DNA from: TH5896 sp049578985 | GTDB lineage: Archaea; Thermoproteota; Nitrososphaeria; Nitrososphaerales; Nitrososphaeraceae | NCBI GenBank assembly: GCA_049578985.1 | Contig: JBAUMZ010000198.1 | Coordinates: 1 to 64,000, forward strand | Direction of reading: 5' to 3' | DNA length: 64,000 nt | Shown here: positions 51,021 to 58,885 of the stretch, in pieces | How positions within the stretch are numbered: position 1 is the stretch's first letter | Layout of the letters: every line of letters starts with the position of its first letter | Position numbers and translations under genes: made by a program | Notes under the pieces: generated by a model | Seen by the model: the letters and a program-made list of their open reading frames with translations, nothing else | Database searches by the model: none | What the model was told of the DNA's origin: nothing

Positions 51021-51317
51021 ATGACCGAAAATGATAGTAGCTCTTTCGATGACTTAAGAAAAGCAGTTGAACAGGGAAATGAAGCCCAACGGGAATTTAT
51101 GAAAAAGTTGACTTCAGTCCAACAGGATGCAATGCTTAGTTATATCTCAACTATGCAAAACGCTCTGCATTTTAATGCAATGTTCAAGACTACTGTTCAG
51201 AGCGGCGGTAGGATCTCAATCCCTGAGGCTGAAAGGATCGCCCTTAACATAGAGGAAGGTGATTTGGTACAGGTGATCGTGACACCCATACTCCGAAGAA
51301 AGAAAGGAACGGAGTAA
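51021..51317 (+). CDS. AbrB/SpoVT-like protein with helical N-terminus, probable PHA-locus factor
   Basis: The 98-residue protein has an amphipathic helical N-terminus (residues ~8-55, DDLRKAVEQGNEAQREFMKKL..., phasin-like) and a C-terminal swapped-hairpin AbrB domain (SGGRISIPEAERIALNIEEGDLVQVIVTPI). Similar fusions occur in PHA loci and may bind granules and DNA. It is convergent with phaE, and downstream of the hydrolase. Confidence 0.75.
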   Translation: MTENDSSSFDDLRKAVEQGNEAQREFMKKLTSVQQDAMLSYISTMQNALHFNAMFKTTVQSGGRISIPEAERIALNIEEGDLVQVIVTPILRRKKGTE

Positions 51318-51426
51318 CATTGACAGCCGAGAAGTTCATAAACTCTCATTTTCTGACCCAGAATGCAAACATCCCTTTCGGCTTGCCTCAGAACTAATTC
51401 TATTTCCTCCTGGTTACAAGATACAA

Positions 51427-52014
51427 CTAGCTCCTCATCTTGCCAACTGTTGATTCCCACCTTTCATTCAAATCCATCACAGATTTACGCAAGTCATGAA
51501 GATCTTTTGATATCGTATCCAATTCCTTTCTTGTGGGTAGATTTAGCATTCCTAGTGTTCTTTGAGACGAGGCTTGAATCTGCCTTAATATGTCCATTTG
51601 TTTGTCCAACAAATCTCGATAAGTTAGCGCAAACTCTTTAGAACTAAATAACCGGGTAAATTCTTCCTCAAAGGAATCTATCATTAATTTTCTGTAGTCA
51701 TCTAGATCTTTTTTGGTTTTAATATCTAGGAGTGAGGATGAGCTCTTCTCATTTATTCTTAAAACAGCATTTACATAAGCCTGGTTTACCTGCTTCCAAT
51801 AATGACCCAGAGTAATCTGAGATTTCAATATTGTCTCCGCCAAGTTGGCAACCTGAGCGTTATCATCCTTGATATTACCAAAGTAGGAAAATAAAGGACC
51901 TATTGTTGGTAGTTTAAAAATCTCCTCCCAAATTCCCAGCATACTTTTTGCTAGTTCGTCATTTTCTCCTAGGCTATGCCGCTTTTCGTCTCCCACTTGT
52001 TCCTCTGATGCCAT
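51427..52014 (-). CDS. phaE: PhaE-like polyhydroxyalkanoate synthase subunit
   Basis: The 195-residue alpha-helical protein carries LPTRKELDTISKDLHDLRKSV near its C-terminus, resembling PhaE and phasin sequences, and helical blocks such as KKDLDDYRKLMIDSFEEEFTRLF. PhaE pairs with PhaC to form a class III PHA synthase. No PhaC with a Gly-x-Cys-x-Gly box is encoded in this window, so the catalytic partner must lie elsewhere, or this protein acts as a phasin. Confidence 0.7.
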   Translation of the reverse strand: MASEEQVGDEKRHSLGENDELAKSMLGIWEEIFKLPTIGPLFSYFGNIKDDNAQVANLAETILKSQITLGHYWKQVNQAYVNAVLRINEKSSSSLLDIKTKKDLDDYRKLMIDSFEEEFTRLFSSKEFALTYRDLLDKQMDILRQIQASSQRTLGMLNLPTRKELDTISKDLHDLRKSVMDLNERWESTVGKMRS

Positions 52015-52178
52015 GTTCAGTTTTACTATAGTTTCAGCCCGAATTTGTAGCTATTGAAATTTGGAGTACCGTAAGATTATTTCTCAACAAAAACTAAGAA
52101 TTTAATAAGGAATGAACATTGAAAATTACAAAGCAGAAGAATACCACTTGGTATATGCACAAAGGACTCGCTTACGTT

Positions 52179-52267
52179 GGGCTCGTAGCTCAGCTTGGAT
52201 AGAGCGCCTGCCTTCTATTCCTAGTGAAGAAAGCCGGAAGTCGAGGGATCGAAGCCCTCCGGGCCCG
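52179..52267 (+). tRNA. tRNA-Arg(TCT) with a 14-nt intron
   Basis: Acceptor GGGCTCG/CGGGCCC (one T-G pair), D arm GCTC...GAGC, T arm GAGGG-ATCGAAG-CCCTC, discriminator G. The anticodon loop CTTCTA is interrupted by 14 nt (52218-52231), after which A and GCCGG complete the arm; anticodon TCT. CTTC pairs with GAAG, with 3-nt bulges TAT and AAA, so cleavage in each bulge gives the 75-nt product at the canonical 37/38 site. The anticodon stem CCTGC/GCCGG has one T-C mismatch. Position 54 is A. Confidence 0.9.
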
Positions 52268-52310
52268 CTAGAACTTATCCTAAGAAACCCTATGAAGCCT
52301 TTGCCATGCA

Positions 52311-52319
52311 TTATAAACA
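52311..52319 (+). promoter_or_regulatory. TATA-like element upstream of ribosomal protein L1
   Basis: TTATAAACA lies 23-31 nt before the L1 ATG, in the gap after the tRNA-Arg, giving L1 its own leaderless promoter. Confidence 0.5.
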
Positions 52320-52341
52320 ATTTTAAGTAGGCTTCCTACAA

Positions 52342-53022
52342 ATGTTGCTGACCTACTTGGTAACTGATAAGAATCTACAAGAGTTGATAAAACAAGCTAG
52401 GGATGGCTTGGATAAGCGACGCTTCACGCAGTCTGCTGAATTGACGCTTATTTTGAAGGATATTGATGTTAAAAAAGGTTTTAGTCTAAACGAAGTAGTA
52501 AGTTTACCCTATAAATCAAATGATGAATCCGCGATTTGCCTAATCGGCTCCGGAGACTTGGCAATGAGAGCCCGAAAAGTGGGCATTCAGACAATACTAG
52601 AACCTCAAGAGCTCGACCGATTGGGAACTAACAAAAGAGAGGCAAGAAAATTGGTTAGAAGGCATGACTTTTTCTTGTCCGATACTTCCTTAATGTCGTC
52701 AGTAGGTAGGTCCATTGGGCAGTTTCTAGGTCCGAAGGGCAAGATGCCCACTCCTTTGCCATACGGCGCTCCTCTCGAATCGATTGTCAGTCGCTTTCAA
52801 GGCTCTATACGGCTGAGAGTTAAAAATCAGTTGAGTGTTTCTGCTAGAGTTGGAGATGAGAATATGGATGATTCGTCATTGTTTAACAATGCGAGTGCAG
52901 TAGTTACAGCACTTGAGAAGAAATTGCCTCAAGGAGACAAGAACATACGTGACGCCGTTTTTAAATTCACAATGAGTAAGCCGGCAAAAACGGGCGATTC
53001 TAAAGGAGAAACCGCGGGATAA
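52342..53022 (+). CDS. rpl1: Ribosomal protein L1
   Basis: The 226-residue protein has SAELTLILKDIDVKKG near residue 30, the middle domain FLSDTSLMSSVGRSIGQFLGPKGKMPTP with the conserved GPKGKMPTP loop, and the rRNA-binding SIRLRVKNQ strand. L1 binds the mobile stalk of 23S rRNA and often represses its own mRNA. It is followed by L10 after 5 nt; L11 is not upstream, unlike the usual archaeal order. Confidence 0.95.
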   Translation: MLLTYLVTDKNLQELIKQARDGLDKRRFTQSAELTLILKDIDVKKGFSLNEVVSLPYKSNDESAICLIGSGDLAMRARKVGIQTILEPQELDRLGTNKREARKLVRRHDFFLSDTSLMSSVGRSIGQFLGPKGKMPTPLPYGAPLESIVSRFQGSIRLRVKNQLSVSARVGDENMDDSSLFNNASAVVTALEKKLPQGDKNIRDAVFKFTMSKPAKTGDSKGETAG

Positions 53023-53027
53023 TACCC

Positions 53028-53921
53028 ATGGTCGGATCTAATATTATGAGTAGTGGCAGAAAGACTTTCCCCAAGAAAAAGAGGCTTATGTATCAGGAGA
53101 TGATGAAATTCCCTAAAGAATACAGCGCCTTGGCCATTTCTAATCTGAATAAGGTTAGGGCAAGCCAGTTGATGCAGCTTAGAAAAAAATTTCGTACCGA
53201 AATGAAGTTGAGAGTTGTAAAGAACAAAGTGGTACAGAGAGCATTTGAAAAGATCGACGATATTCCTCGACTACCTGAGTTCAGCAATAGACTGGAAGGA
53301 CAATGTCTACTCCTATTTACTAATACCAATCCATTCCGACTTAACCTTATTTTTGATAAAAGTAAAATATTTTTATCTGCAAAAGGAGGAGATATTGCCC
53401 CAACTGAAATCATTGTTCCCGCTGGAAATACTGGTATTACTCCAGGACCAGTCCTTTCAGAGTTCAAAGAAGCTAATGTTCCAACCAAAATTGACCAAGG
53501 GAGTATTTGGGTGGTAAAAGATACACGTGTTTCTAGGCCAGGCGACCAAATATCTCAGAAATTAGCTTCCCTTTTGAGCAAATTGGACATAAAGCCAATT
53601 GAAGCAGGCATCTCAGTAAGCTGTGCTCTCGCAGATGGACTACTCTTTACAGAAGAGGATCTCAAGATTGATTTGGATGCCTATGCTAAGGAAATGGCAG
53701 AAGGAGCTTTTGAGGGCTTGAATTTGGCCATTCTGTGCGGATACCTTACCCCAGAAACAGTGAGGACATTGATTCTTCAAGCGGCACAGGAAGCTTTGAA
53801 TGTATCAGTATCGACTGGATATCTAACTAAGGATACTATAAAACCAATTCTATTGAATGCTCACGCTCAATTCCTAAGTGTTTCGAACCTCATTAAAGAA
53901 AAGGGCTATAACGTAGCCTAA
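53028..53921 (+). CDS. rpl10: Ribosomal protein L10 (P0)
   Basis: The 297-residue protein has the P0 N-terminal domain (LRKKFRTEMKLRVVKNKVVQRAFE), the VPAGNTGITPGPVLSEF segment and archaeal C-terminal helices that bind L12 dimers (LDAYAKEMAEGAFEGLNLAILCGYLTPE ... FLSVSNLI). The acidic P-protein end is missing, as in some archaea. MSSGRKTF at 53046 is an alternative start. L12 itself is on the other strand, convergent, 77 nt away. Confidence 0.94.
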   Translation: MVGSNIMSSGRKTFPKKKRLMYQEMMKFPKEYSALAISNLNKVRASQLMQLRKKFRTEMKLRVVKNKVVQRAFEKIDDIPRLPEFSNRLEGQCLLLFTNTNPFRLNLIFDKSKIFLSAKGGDIAPTEIIVPAGNTGITPGPVLSEFKEANVPTKIDQGSIWVVKDTRVSRPGDQISQKLASLLSKLDIKPIEAGISVSCALADGLLFTEEDLKIDLDAYAKEMAEGAFEGLNLAILCGYLTPETVRTLILQAAQEALNVSVSTGYLTKDTIKPILLNAHAQFLSVSNLIKEKGYNVA

Positions 53922-53963
53922 ATTAATATTCTTGCGTACCTTATTAAAATAGAAAAGACGTAA

Positions 53964-53977
53964 CTTTTATTTTTTTT
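53964..53977. terminator. Poly-T tract between convergent L10 and L12 genes
   Basis: A T-rich stretch, TTTTATTTTTTTT, follows the L10 stop by about 45 nt; on the other strand AAAAT/TTTTCT tracts lie at 53945-53960 after L12. Both suit archaeal T-tract termination. Confidence 0.5.
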
Positions 53978-53998
53978 ACGCCGATTCAGTCAATCAAT

Positions 53999-54304
53999 CT
54001 ATCCAAAAAGGGCAGATAATCCCTCCAATGCTTCTTCCTCCTTCTTTTCCTCCTTCTTTTCCTCTTCCTTTGATTCAGCAGGCTGAGGCGAGGTCGCTTG
54101 TGATGATGCTAGAGGACCAGGCACGGAAACAGGACTGCTCTTTAAAGCCTCGTCAATATTCACCTCATTCAACGCGGTAACGAGAGACTTAATTCGCACA
54201 TCATCAGGAGCTATTCCGGTAGCCTTTATAACATTCCTTACATTATCCTCGTTTATATCCTGTTTCAGTTTATGTAATAATAAAGCCGCATACATATATT
54301 CCAT
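53999..54304 (-). CDS. rpl12: Ribosomal protein L12 (P1-like stalk protein)
   Basis: The 101-residue protein begins MEYMYAALLLHKL, has the dimerisation helices (NVRNVIKATGIAPDDVRIKSLVTALNEVNIDEAL), an Ala/Pro/Ser hinge and the acidic Lys/Glu tail ending ALEGLSALFG, which contacts translation GTPases. It is on the opposite strand to L1 and L10. A TATA-like TTTTATATTA and a 7-bp inverted repeat precede the start. Confidence 0.95.
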   Translation of the reverse strand: MEYMYAALLLHKLKQDINEDNVRNVIKATGIAPDDVRIKSLVTALNEVNIDEALKSSPVSVPGPLASSQATSPQPAESKEEEKKEEKKEEEALEGLSALFG

Positions 54305-54313
54305 GGTAGAATT

Positions 54314-54340
54314 TGGTCTATGCTAGACCATAATATAAAA
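54314..54340 (-). promoter_or_regulatory. L12 promoter: TATA element plus 7-bp inverted repeat
   Basis: Read on the minus strand, TTTTATATTA (54340-54331) is followed by TGGTCTA-GCA-TAGACCA (54330-54314). The perfect inverted repeat fills the space between the TATA box and the expected transcription start beside the ATG at 54304, a classical place for a repressor operator. Confidence 0.5.
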
Positions 54341-54352
54341 CTTTCAATAGCC

Positions 54353-54856
54353 CTACAGAATCTGTGTGCTCCTTGCAACCGCATAAACATGTTCCCTTAA
54401 GTCTTTTTCGTAAAGAGAATTCATTTTCTCCAACAGGACAGTCCTAGCATCTTGCCTTTCTTCCTCAGTCGATGCTCTGAATATGCGTGAGAAGAGATCC
54501 GGAAGATTCTCGCGTATCCAGCCATCTAGCACAAAGTATCTTTTTTCGTTTATCCAAGTAGTCTTAGTATTATCTAGATCAATTTCATCGCTGAACGCCC
54601 CGCTTTCCACCCGATCAATGAGCATAAATATGCAGTTATTTGGGTCTGGATCATGAAGTACTTGTGCCGGCCTACCCTTCACTATCCCAGATTTGACTCT
54701 CTCCATCAAACCGACTGGACGAATAAATGAGCCAAGGACAGAAAGCTTTCTCCCTTTAGTTTCGTGTACTCTGCCTATGACTAGAATACGGTAGTCATTT
54801 TCATTCTGTGCTGCAAATACATAATCTCCACGCTTTATGCGTCCATGCCCAAACAA
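54353..54856 (-). CDS. Protein of unknown function, beta-rich N-terminus
   Basis: The 167-residue product has an N-terminal beta-barrel-like part (MFGHGRIKRGDYVFAAQNENDYRILVIGRV) and a helical C-terminus (EEERQDARTVLLEKMNSLYEKDLREHVYAVARST). It resembles no family that I can name. It lies upstream of L12 on the same strand, 48 nt away, but the promoter-like elements between them suggest L12 is transcribed separately. Confidence 0.6.
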   Translation of the reverse strand: MFGHGRIKRGDYVFAAQNENDYRILVIGRVHETKGRKLSVLGSFIRPVGLMERVKSGIVKGRPAQVLHDPDPNNCIFMLIDRVESGAFSDEIDLDNTKTTWINEKRYFVLDGWIRENLPDLFSRIFRASTEEERQDARTVLLEKMNSLYEKDLREHVYAVARSTQIL

Positions 54857-55028
54857 TATCTATACAAAAACACCCGGTGAAATTATAGTTTTTGATCTTG
54901 ACTATTTTCTGTGGGGGGGGATCCTGGAGAATCAACATTAACAACTTGACTAGGTTTCGATCTTTAGTATGAAATATTCGAATAAACTACATTTATTAAT
55001 CAGATCACCTACAGTGTGATTATAAAAC

Positions 55029-55499
55029 GTGCAAAGATTCGACGACTTAGATATGAAGATCTTGACAGAGCTGACTCGAGACGCTAGCATTTCGGTTCCT
55101 CGCCTTAGTAAGAAATTGGACGTAAATGCATCCGTCTTGTATAGTAGGATCAAGCGGTTGTCCAAGCGAGATCTAATTCAGAAATTTACAGTTATAATAA
55201 ACGAAGGTATCCTGGGTATTAGCGTAAGAGCCATTGTTGGGATAAACAGAGATCCCAAGCAAAAAGAGAGGATTCATGCAGAGCTTCTAAGAATTCCGGA
55301 GATAAGATCAATTTCTGAGGTTACAGGTAGATTTGATATGGTCGTCACTGTAAATGCCAGAACCTTGGAGGAATTGCACAATGTTGTAATAGAGCTGATA
55401 GGAAAAATTGAGGGAATTCAGAATACTGAAACCTTTGTAGAGATGCAAAGGACAGATAAGGATCCCGCCTACGGACTGCAACAACAAATAGTGAGGTAA
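55029..55499 (+). CDS. Lrp/AsnC-family transcriptional regulator
   Basis: The 156-residue protein has the AsnC-type helix-turn-helix (DLDMKILTELTRDASISVPRLSKKLDVNASVLYSRIKRL) and a RAM domain (VRAIVGINRDPKQKERIHAELLRIPEIRSISEVTGRFDMVVTV). It begins with GTG at 55029; the conserved QRFDDLDMKIL start supports this. Target genes and ligand are unknown. It may oligomerise with RAM-only proteins such as the one at 44923. Confidence 0.9.
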   Translation: MQRFDDLDMKILTELTRDASISVPRLSKKLDVNASVLYSRIKRLSKRDLIQKFTVIINEGILGISVRAIVGINRDPKQKERIHAELLRIPEIRSISEVTGRFDMVVTVNARTLEELHNVVIELIGKIEGIQNTETFVEMQRTDKDPAYGLQQQIVR

Positions 55500-55577
55500 T
55501 GGTTAGAAGTTAGAGTTTATTGATTTCCGTTGCGTTATCTTCAAATATCCGAATTCTGTGTCTAATATTGAAAATAA

Positions 55578-55760
55578 TTGGCCGTAGTACAGCGAAAATT
55601 TACTGAGATAATACAGACGCTCAAATTAGCGAAGAAGACGAGCAAAGATGACTATGTAACCCATATGCGATTGGTCCTGCTTGGCCTAGGTGTAGTGGGA
55701 GGCATCGCTTTTGTCATCAAGTTGATTGCAGAATTTATTACGTTTGGCGGAAGACAATAA
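55578..55760 (+). CDS. secE: Protein translocase subunit SecE/Sec61-gamma
   Basis: The 60-residue protein has an amphipathic helix (KFTEIIQTLKLAKKTSKDDYVTHMR) and a single membrane helix (LVLLGLGVVGGIAFVIKLIAEFI), the SecE layout. It clamps SecY in the translocon. A TTG at 55578 is the likely start. In many archaea secE precedes nusG and L11; here neither follows. Confidence 0.85.
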   Translation: MAVVQRKFTEIIQTLKLAKKTSKDDYVTHMRLVLLGLGVVGGIAFVIKLIAEFITFGGRQ

Positions 55761-55893
55761 CCACATCTGTCACCTTTAGCCTTAAAAAATGGATTACGAC
55801 AGAGAATTAGCCTGCATCCCTTCATAAAAAGAAAGGGTCACCACTAAAGAGTATATTCTCGGTTAGAAGTGCTCGAAGTGTTTTAATCACCCT

Positions 55894-56943
55894 ATGCCTG
55901 TAAGTTGGTTATTATTGCTAAGCATTGCAACTATCGGTTCCCATTGTGCATTGCAATTACTGAAAGGAGCAAAAGATGAAGGCTTCAAAACTATTCTGGT
56001 GTGCAAAAAGGACAGAATCTCTCTATACAAGCGATTCAAATTCATAGATGATATCTTCGAAATCGAACAGAATTCAGAATCAGTATCCACAGAATGCCAG
56101 GAATACCTTAAGGAAAATAGTTCTATTTTGATACCTCACGGATCACTTATAGCATACTCAGATATTGATTATATTGAACAGCTATCTGTTCCTATTTTTG
56201 GCAATAAATGGATATTGAGATGGGAAGCAGATAGAAATTTAAAACAAGAATTAATGATAAATGCTGGATTAACTACTCCACCGGCCGTGAAATCAAAGCA
56301 TGACATAGATCGGCTATGTATTGTGAAGTTGCACGGAGCAGCTGGAGGGAGAGGATATTTCTTAGCCTGGAACAGGGAAACTTTTGAAAAAGGGGCACTT
56401 GATCTAATTAAGCAAAATGTAATCAACAGTGAAGATGATCTTTATATTCAGGAATATGTAAGAGGAGTTCCGGTCTATCTTCATTATTTTTATTCTGCAA
56501 TTAATAATGATATTGAATTCCTTGGGGTTGACAGGAGATATGAAACTGATATAGACGGCCTAGGAAGGATACCGGCCACCCATCAATTGGGGATAGGGAT
56601 TCAGACTTCATCATATAATGTAATCGGAAATTTCCCTCTCGTCCTAAGGGAATCTCTACTGGGAAAAGTGTTTTCGATGGGTGAGGACTTTGTGCACGCC
56701 GCCAAGCAGCTGGTACCTCCAGGTATGATAGGTCCATTTTGCCTTGAAGGCGTCTGCGATGCGTTAGGGAATTTCGTTGCTTTTGAATTTTCTGCGAGGA
56801 TTGTTGCAGGCACCAACCTCTATGTGATGGGATCACCCTATTCTAGCCTCATCTACGATGATCCAATGAGTATGGGGAGAAGGATAGCCTTGGAAATAAA
56901 AAACGCTCAGAAGAACAGTAATTTAAAACTTGTTCTTACCTGA
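55894..56943 (+). CDS. purP: FAICAR synthetase, formate-dependent (PurP)
   Basis: The 349-residue ATP-grasp enzyme has IGSHCALQLLKGAKDEGFKTI near the N-terminus, IPHGSLIAY, KLHGAAGGRGYFLAW and IQEYVRGVPVYLHYFYS, and the C-terminal FCLEGVCDALGNFVAFEFSARI. These match archaeal PurP, which forms FAICAR from AICAR, ATP and free formate, replacing the formyl-THF-dependent PurH step. Length is typical. Formate could come from PurU (11.3 kb) or ArfB-like (10.5 kb). Confidence 0.92.
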   Translation: MPVSWLLLLSIATIGSHCALQLLKGAKDEGFKTILVCKKDRISLYKRFKFIDDIFEIEQNSESVSTECQEYLKENSSILIPHGSLIAYSDIDYIEQLSVPIFGNKWILRWEADRNLKQELMINAGLTTPPAVKSKHDIDRLCIVKLHGAAGGRGYFLAWNRETFEKGALDLIKQNVINSEDDLYIQEYVRGVPVYLHYFYSAINNDIEFLGVDRRYETDIDGLGRIPATHQLGIGIQTSSYNVIGNFPLVLRESLLGKVFSMGEDFVHAAKQLVPPGMIGPFCLEGVCDALGNFVAFEFSARIVAGTNLYVMGSPYSSLIYDDPMSMGRRIALEIKNAQKNSNLKLVLT

Positions 56944-56994
56944 CATTCATTAATGGCTGACTTGCATCGGGCCAAAAAATTAAGAAATTCCACT

Positions 56995-57501
56995 TCATCC
57001 ACCTGTCAACCTAGCGAATTTTCCTTTTCTTTTAATGCTTGAGATATAGTCTAGATTAACAAGAGCTATTTTTGCTGATTCACGGACTTCCTGGCTTTTA
57101 TCAAATAATGCCTGTTGGAGCGGCTCTCTCCCTTGCTCTGAACCGATCACGCCCACTGCGATAGCAGCTTCGTGCCTAACAAACAAGCTAGGATCTAAAT
57201 TTATTGAATGAGACAATGCAATCAGTGCGTCAGTGAACCCCAGCTGTCCCAACACAAAAGCTGCTTCATGTCTAACCAACGAGTCTTTGTCATTCGTCAA
57301 CGTGTCACTTATAGCATCTACGACTCTTCTGCCACCTATTTCAGCGAGTATGCAAACTACCCTTGTTCTGATCACAATGTCTTCATGACGAAGCAATCGT
57401 TTGAAGTACTCGATGTCTCTATTATCAAAGTGCTTCTCCATGTCGTGCAGTAACTCAATGCGGGATGTATCATTAAATATAATATTTTGTTTGTGGTTCA
57501 A
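56995..57501 (-). CDS. HEAT-repeat protein resembling half of deoxyhypusine hydroxylase
   Basis: The 168-residue protein consists of HEAT/PBS-lyase repeats (RHEAAFVLGQLG near 77-88, RHEAAIAVGVIG near 109-120, with more before and after). His-Glu pairs occur at residues 39-40, 78-79 and 110-111. The pair at 78/110 has the 32-33 residue spacing of one half of the diiron site of eukaryotic DOHH. Either an iron-binding hydroxylase half or an ordinary HEAT scaffold is possible. It is convergent with purP. Confidence 0.7.
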   Translation of the reverse strand: MNHKQNIIFNDTSRIELLHDMEKHFDNRDIEYFKRLLRHEDIVIRTRVVCILAEIGGRRVVDAISDTLTNDKDSLVRHEAAFVLGQLGFTDALIALSHSINLDPSLFVRHEAAIAVGVIGSEQGREPLQQALFDKSQEVRESAKIALVNLDYISSIKRKGKFARLTGG

Positions 57502-57777
57502 TTATCTTGGATTATCTCAGTTTCCATATATATTGTGACATAGGGGCCGAGTTATAGAAAGATAATTAACCGGAACCATAGGGGTGCTCCAGTCTGTATT
57601 CTAAAATAGGAAATATGGATTGAGGGCCTATTGATCCTTAACAGAGTCCTAAATCATTATAAGGTCTGCCGTTCTCGCATTTCATCTGTCTTAGTTACGT
57701 ATCCATCATTTTCTATATTGGTTATCTAAAGAAAAGTTGGTATTTGACCGCATGGAGCGGATGTAAACGGCATCACG

Positions 57778-57786
57778 TTATTATAC
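57778..57786 (+). promoter_or_regulatory. TATA-like element for the 57.8-kb gene
   Basis: TTATTATAC lies 23-31 nt before the ATG at 57809. The 307-nt gap 57502-57808 otherwise shows nothing that I can identify. Confidence 0.45.
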
Positions 57787-57808
57787 CGAATTAATAGCAG
57801 ATTTTGAC

Positions 57809-58270
57809 ATGCGGATTAGGTATTGGCGACTCACGATAGAAGACCTGTTCGTGGCGACTTATCCATTGGAATGTGCCAACCATTGGGAGATTAGATGCTT
57901 GCAAGGAGAGTACGAGCATTTCGGAGTTTTTTGGTTTAGATATGGGACGCCGTATGATAAGGAACCAGTTCATGGGTTAGCAATTTACTATAATGATGTT
58001 CCAAGAAACAAAATAGATGAATTGATTGACATGTTGCACAATAGCTTTGGAGGTGAAATCTTGCGCCGTCAAAACCGAGTGTTTCTCAATGGTTCAAAGG
58101 AGTTCGCAGGTCCTCAAGAAATAGCGAAATTGGCTCGCGATATTAGTGAACGATTTAAAGGCCCGGTCGAGATCACCATAGAATTTGAACATATACCTAA
58201 GGATGATAGGCAAGAGAATCTCATCAACCTCCCTCCTTCTAAGTTATTGGAGATCCCGGGGCTAAGATAA
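57809..58270 (+). CDS. Protein of unknown function, 153 residues
   Basis: The product has an N-terminal strand-rich region (RIRYWRLTIEDLFVATY ... HFGVFWFRYGTP), a helix (RNKIDELIDMLHNSFGG) and C-terminal segments KLARDISERF and GPVEITIEFEHIP. No motif is recognised and no membrane segment is present. It lies 124 nt upstream of the pentapeptide-repeat gene on the same strand. Confidence 0.55.
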   Translation: MRIRYWRLTIEDLFVATYPLECANHWEIRCLQGEYEHFGVFWFRYGTPYDKEPVHGLAIYYNDVPRNKIDELIDMLHNSFGGEILRRQNRVFLNGSKEFAGPQEIAKLARDISERFKGPVEITIEFEHIPKDDRQENLINLPPSKLLEIPGLR

Positions 58271-58393
58271 TTAAATGCAGGATTCGCTGCATCTGAGGCA
58301 CTCGGCCTTGCTTGGGTTCAATCCTTCGCTCTATGATAGTAGTGGGAAATTTGTTTTGGGACGCGTTTATTGGAGATTTTGAGTTTAACGTAC

Positions 58394-58885
58394 ATGTCCT
58401 CTAACATTCAATCTTTTGTTACAACTATTCTCAGAAATCAGAGAATCAATGAATTCAATCATTGGCGATTGGAAAACTTGATCCTTAAACTCAACCTAGA
58501 CGGAACCGATCTATCCAATCTCGATCTTTCTGGTGCCCTTTTGAATGGCGTATCTTGCGTTGGTTGCAATTTTTCCAAGTCGAATTTATACGGAGCCAAT
58601 CTTGTGCAATCAGACTTATCAAAGGCCAACTTCGAGAAATCTAATATGGCATCAGCTTTAATGATGTATTCTGACTTAAGTAGGTGTAACATATCTCACG
58701 CAGATTTAACCGGAACAAATTTGATGTGGTCAAATTTGACTCTTTCGGATCTCACTTATTGCAATCTAACAAGGACGATACTCGTAGAATCAAATCTGTC
58801 ACAGGTAAACTTCACTGGTGTTGATATGTCTACCGCATTTTTAAAATATGCCAAAACAGATAATTTGAAGAAAGTGGCAGTGTAG
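58394..58885 (+). CDS. Pentapeptide-repeat protein
   Basis: The 163-residue protein has about eighteen A(D/N)LXX-type pentapeptides from residue ~30 on (NLDGT, DLSNL, DLSGA, NFSKS, NLYGA, DLSKA, NFEKS ...), forming a right-handed beta-helix. Such proteins act in protein interaction or as DNA mimics; no specific role is evident. The ATG at 58394 is preferred to the upstream TTG at 58370. Confidence 0.85.
   Translation: MSSNIQSFVTTILRNQRINEFNHWRLENLILKLNLDGTDLSNLDLSGALLNGVSCVGCNFSKSNLYGANLVQSDLSKANFEKSNMASALMMYSDLSRCNISHADLTGTNLMWSNLTLSDLTYCNLTRTILVESNLSQVNFTGVDMSTAFLKYAKTDNLKKVAV

Noticed and set aside
54913..54920. Run of eight G residues as a regulatory or phase-variable tract
   Set aside because: It lies outside a coding region, with no G-quadruplex repeats around it and no gene phase that could depend on it.
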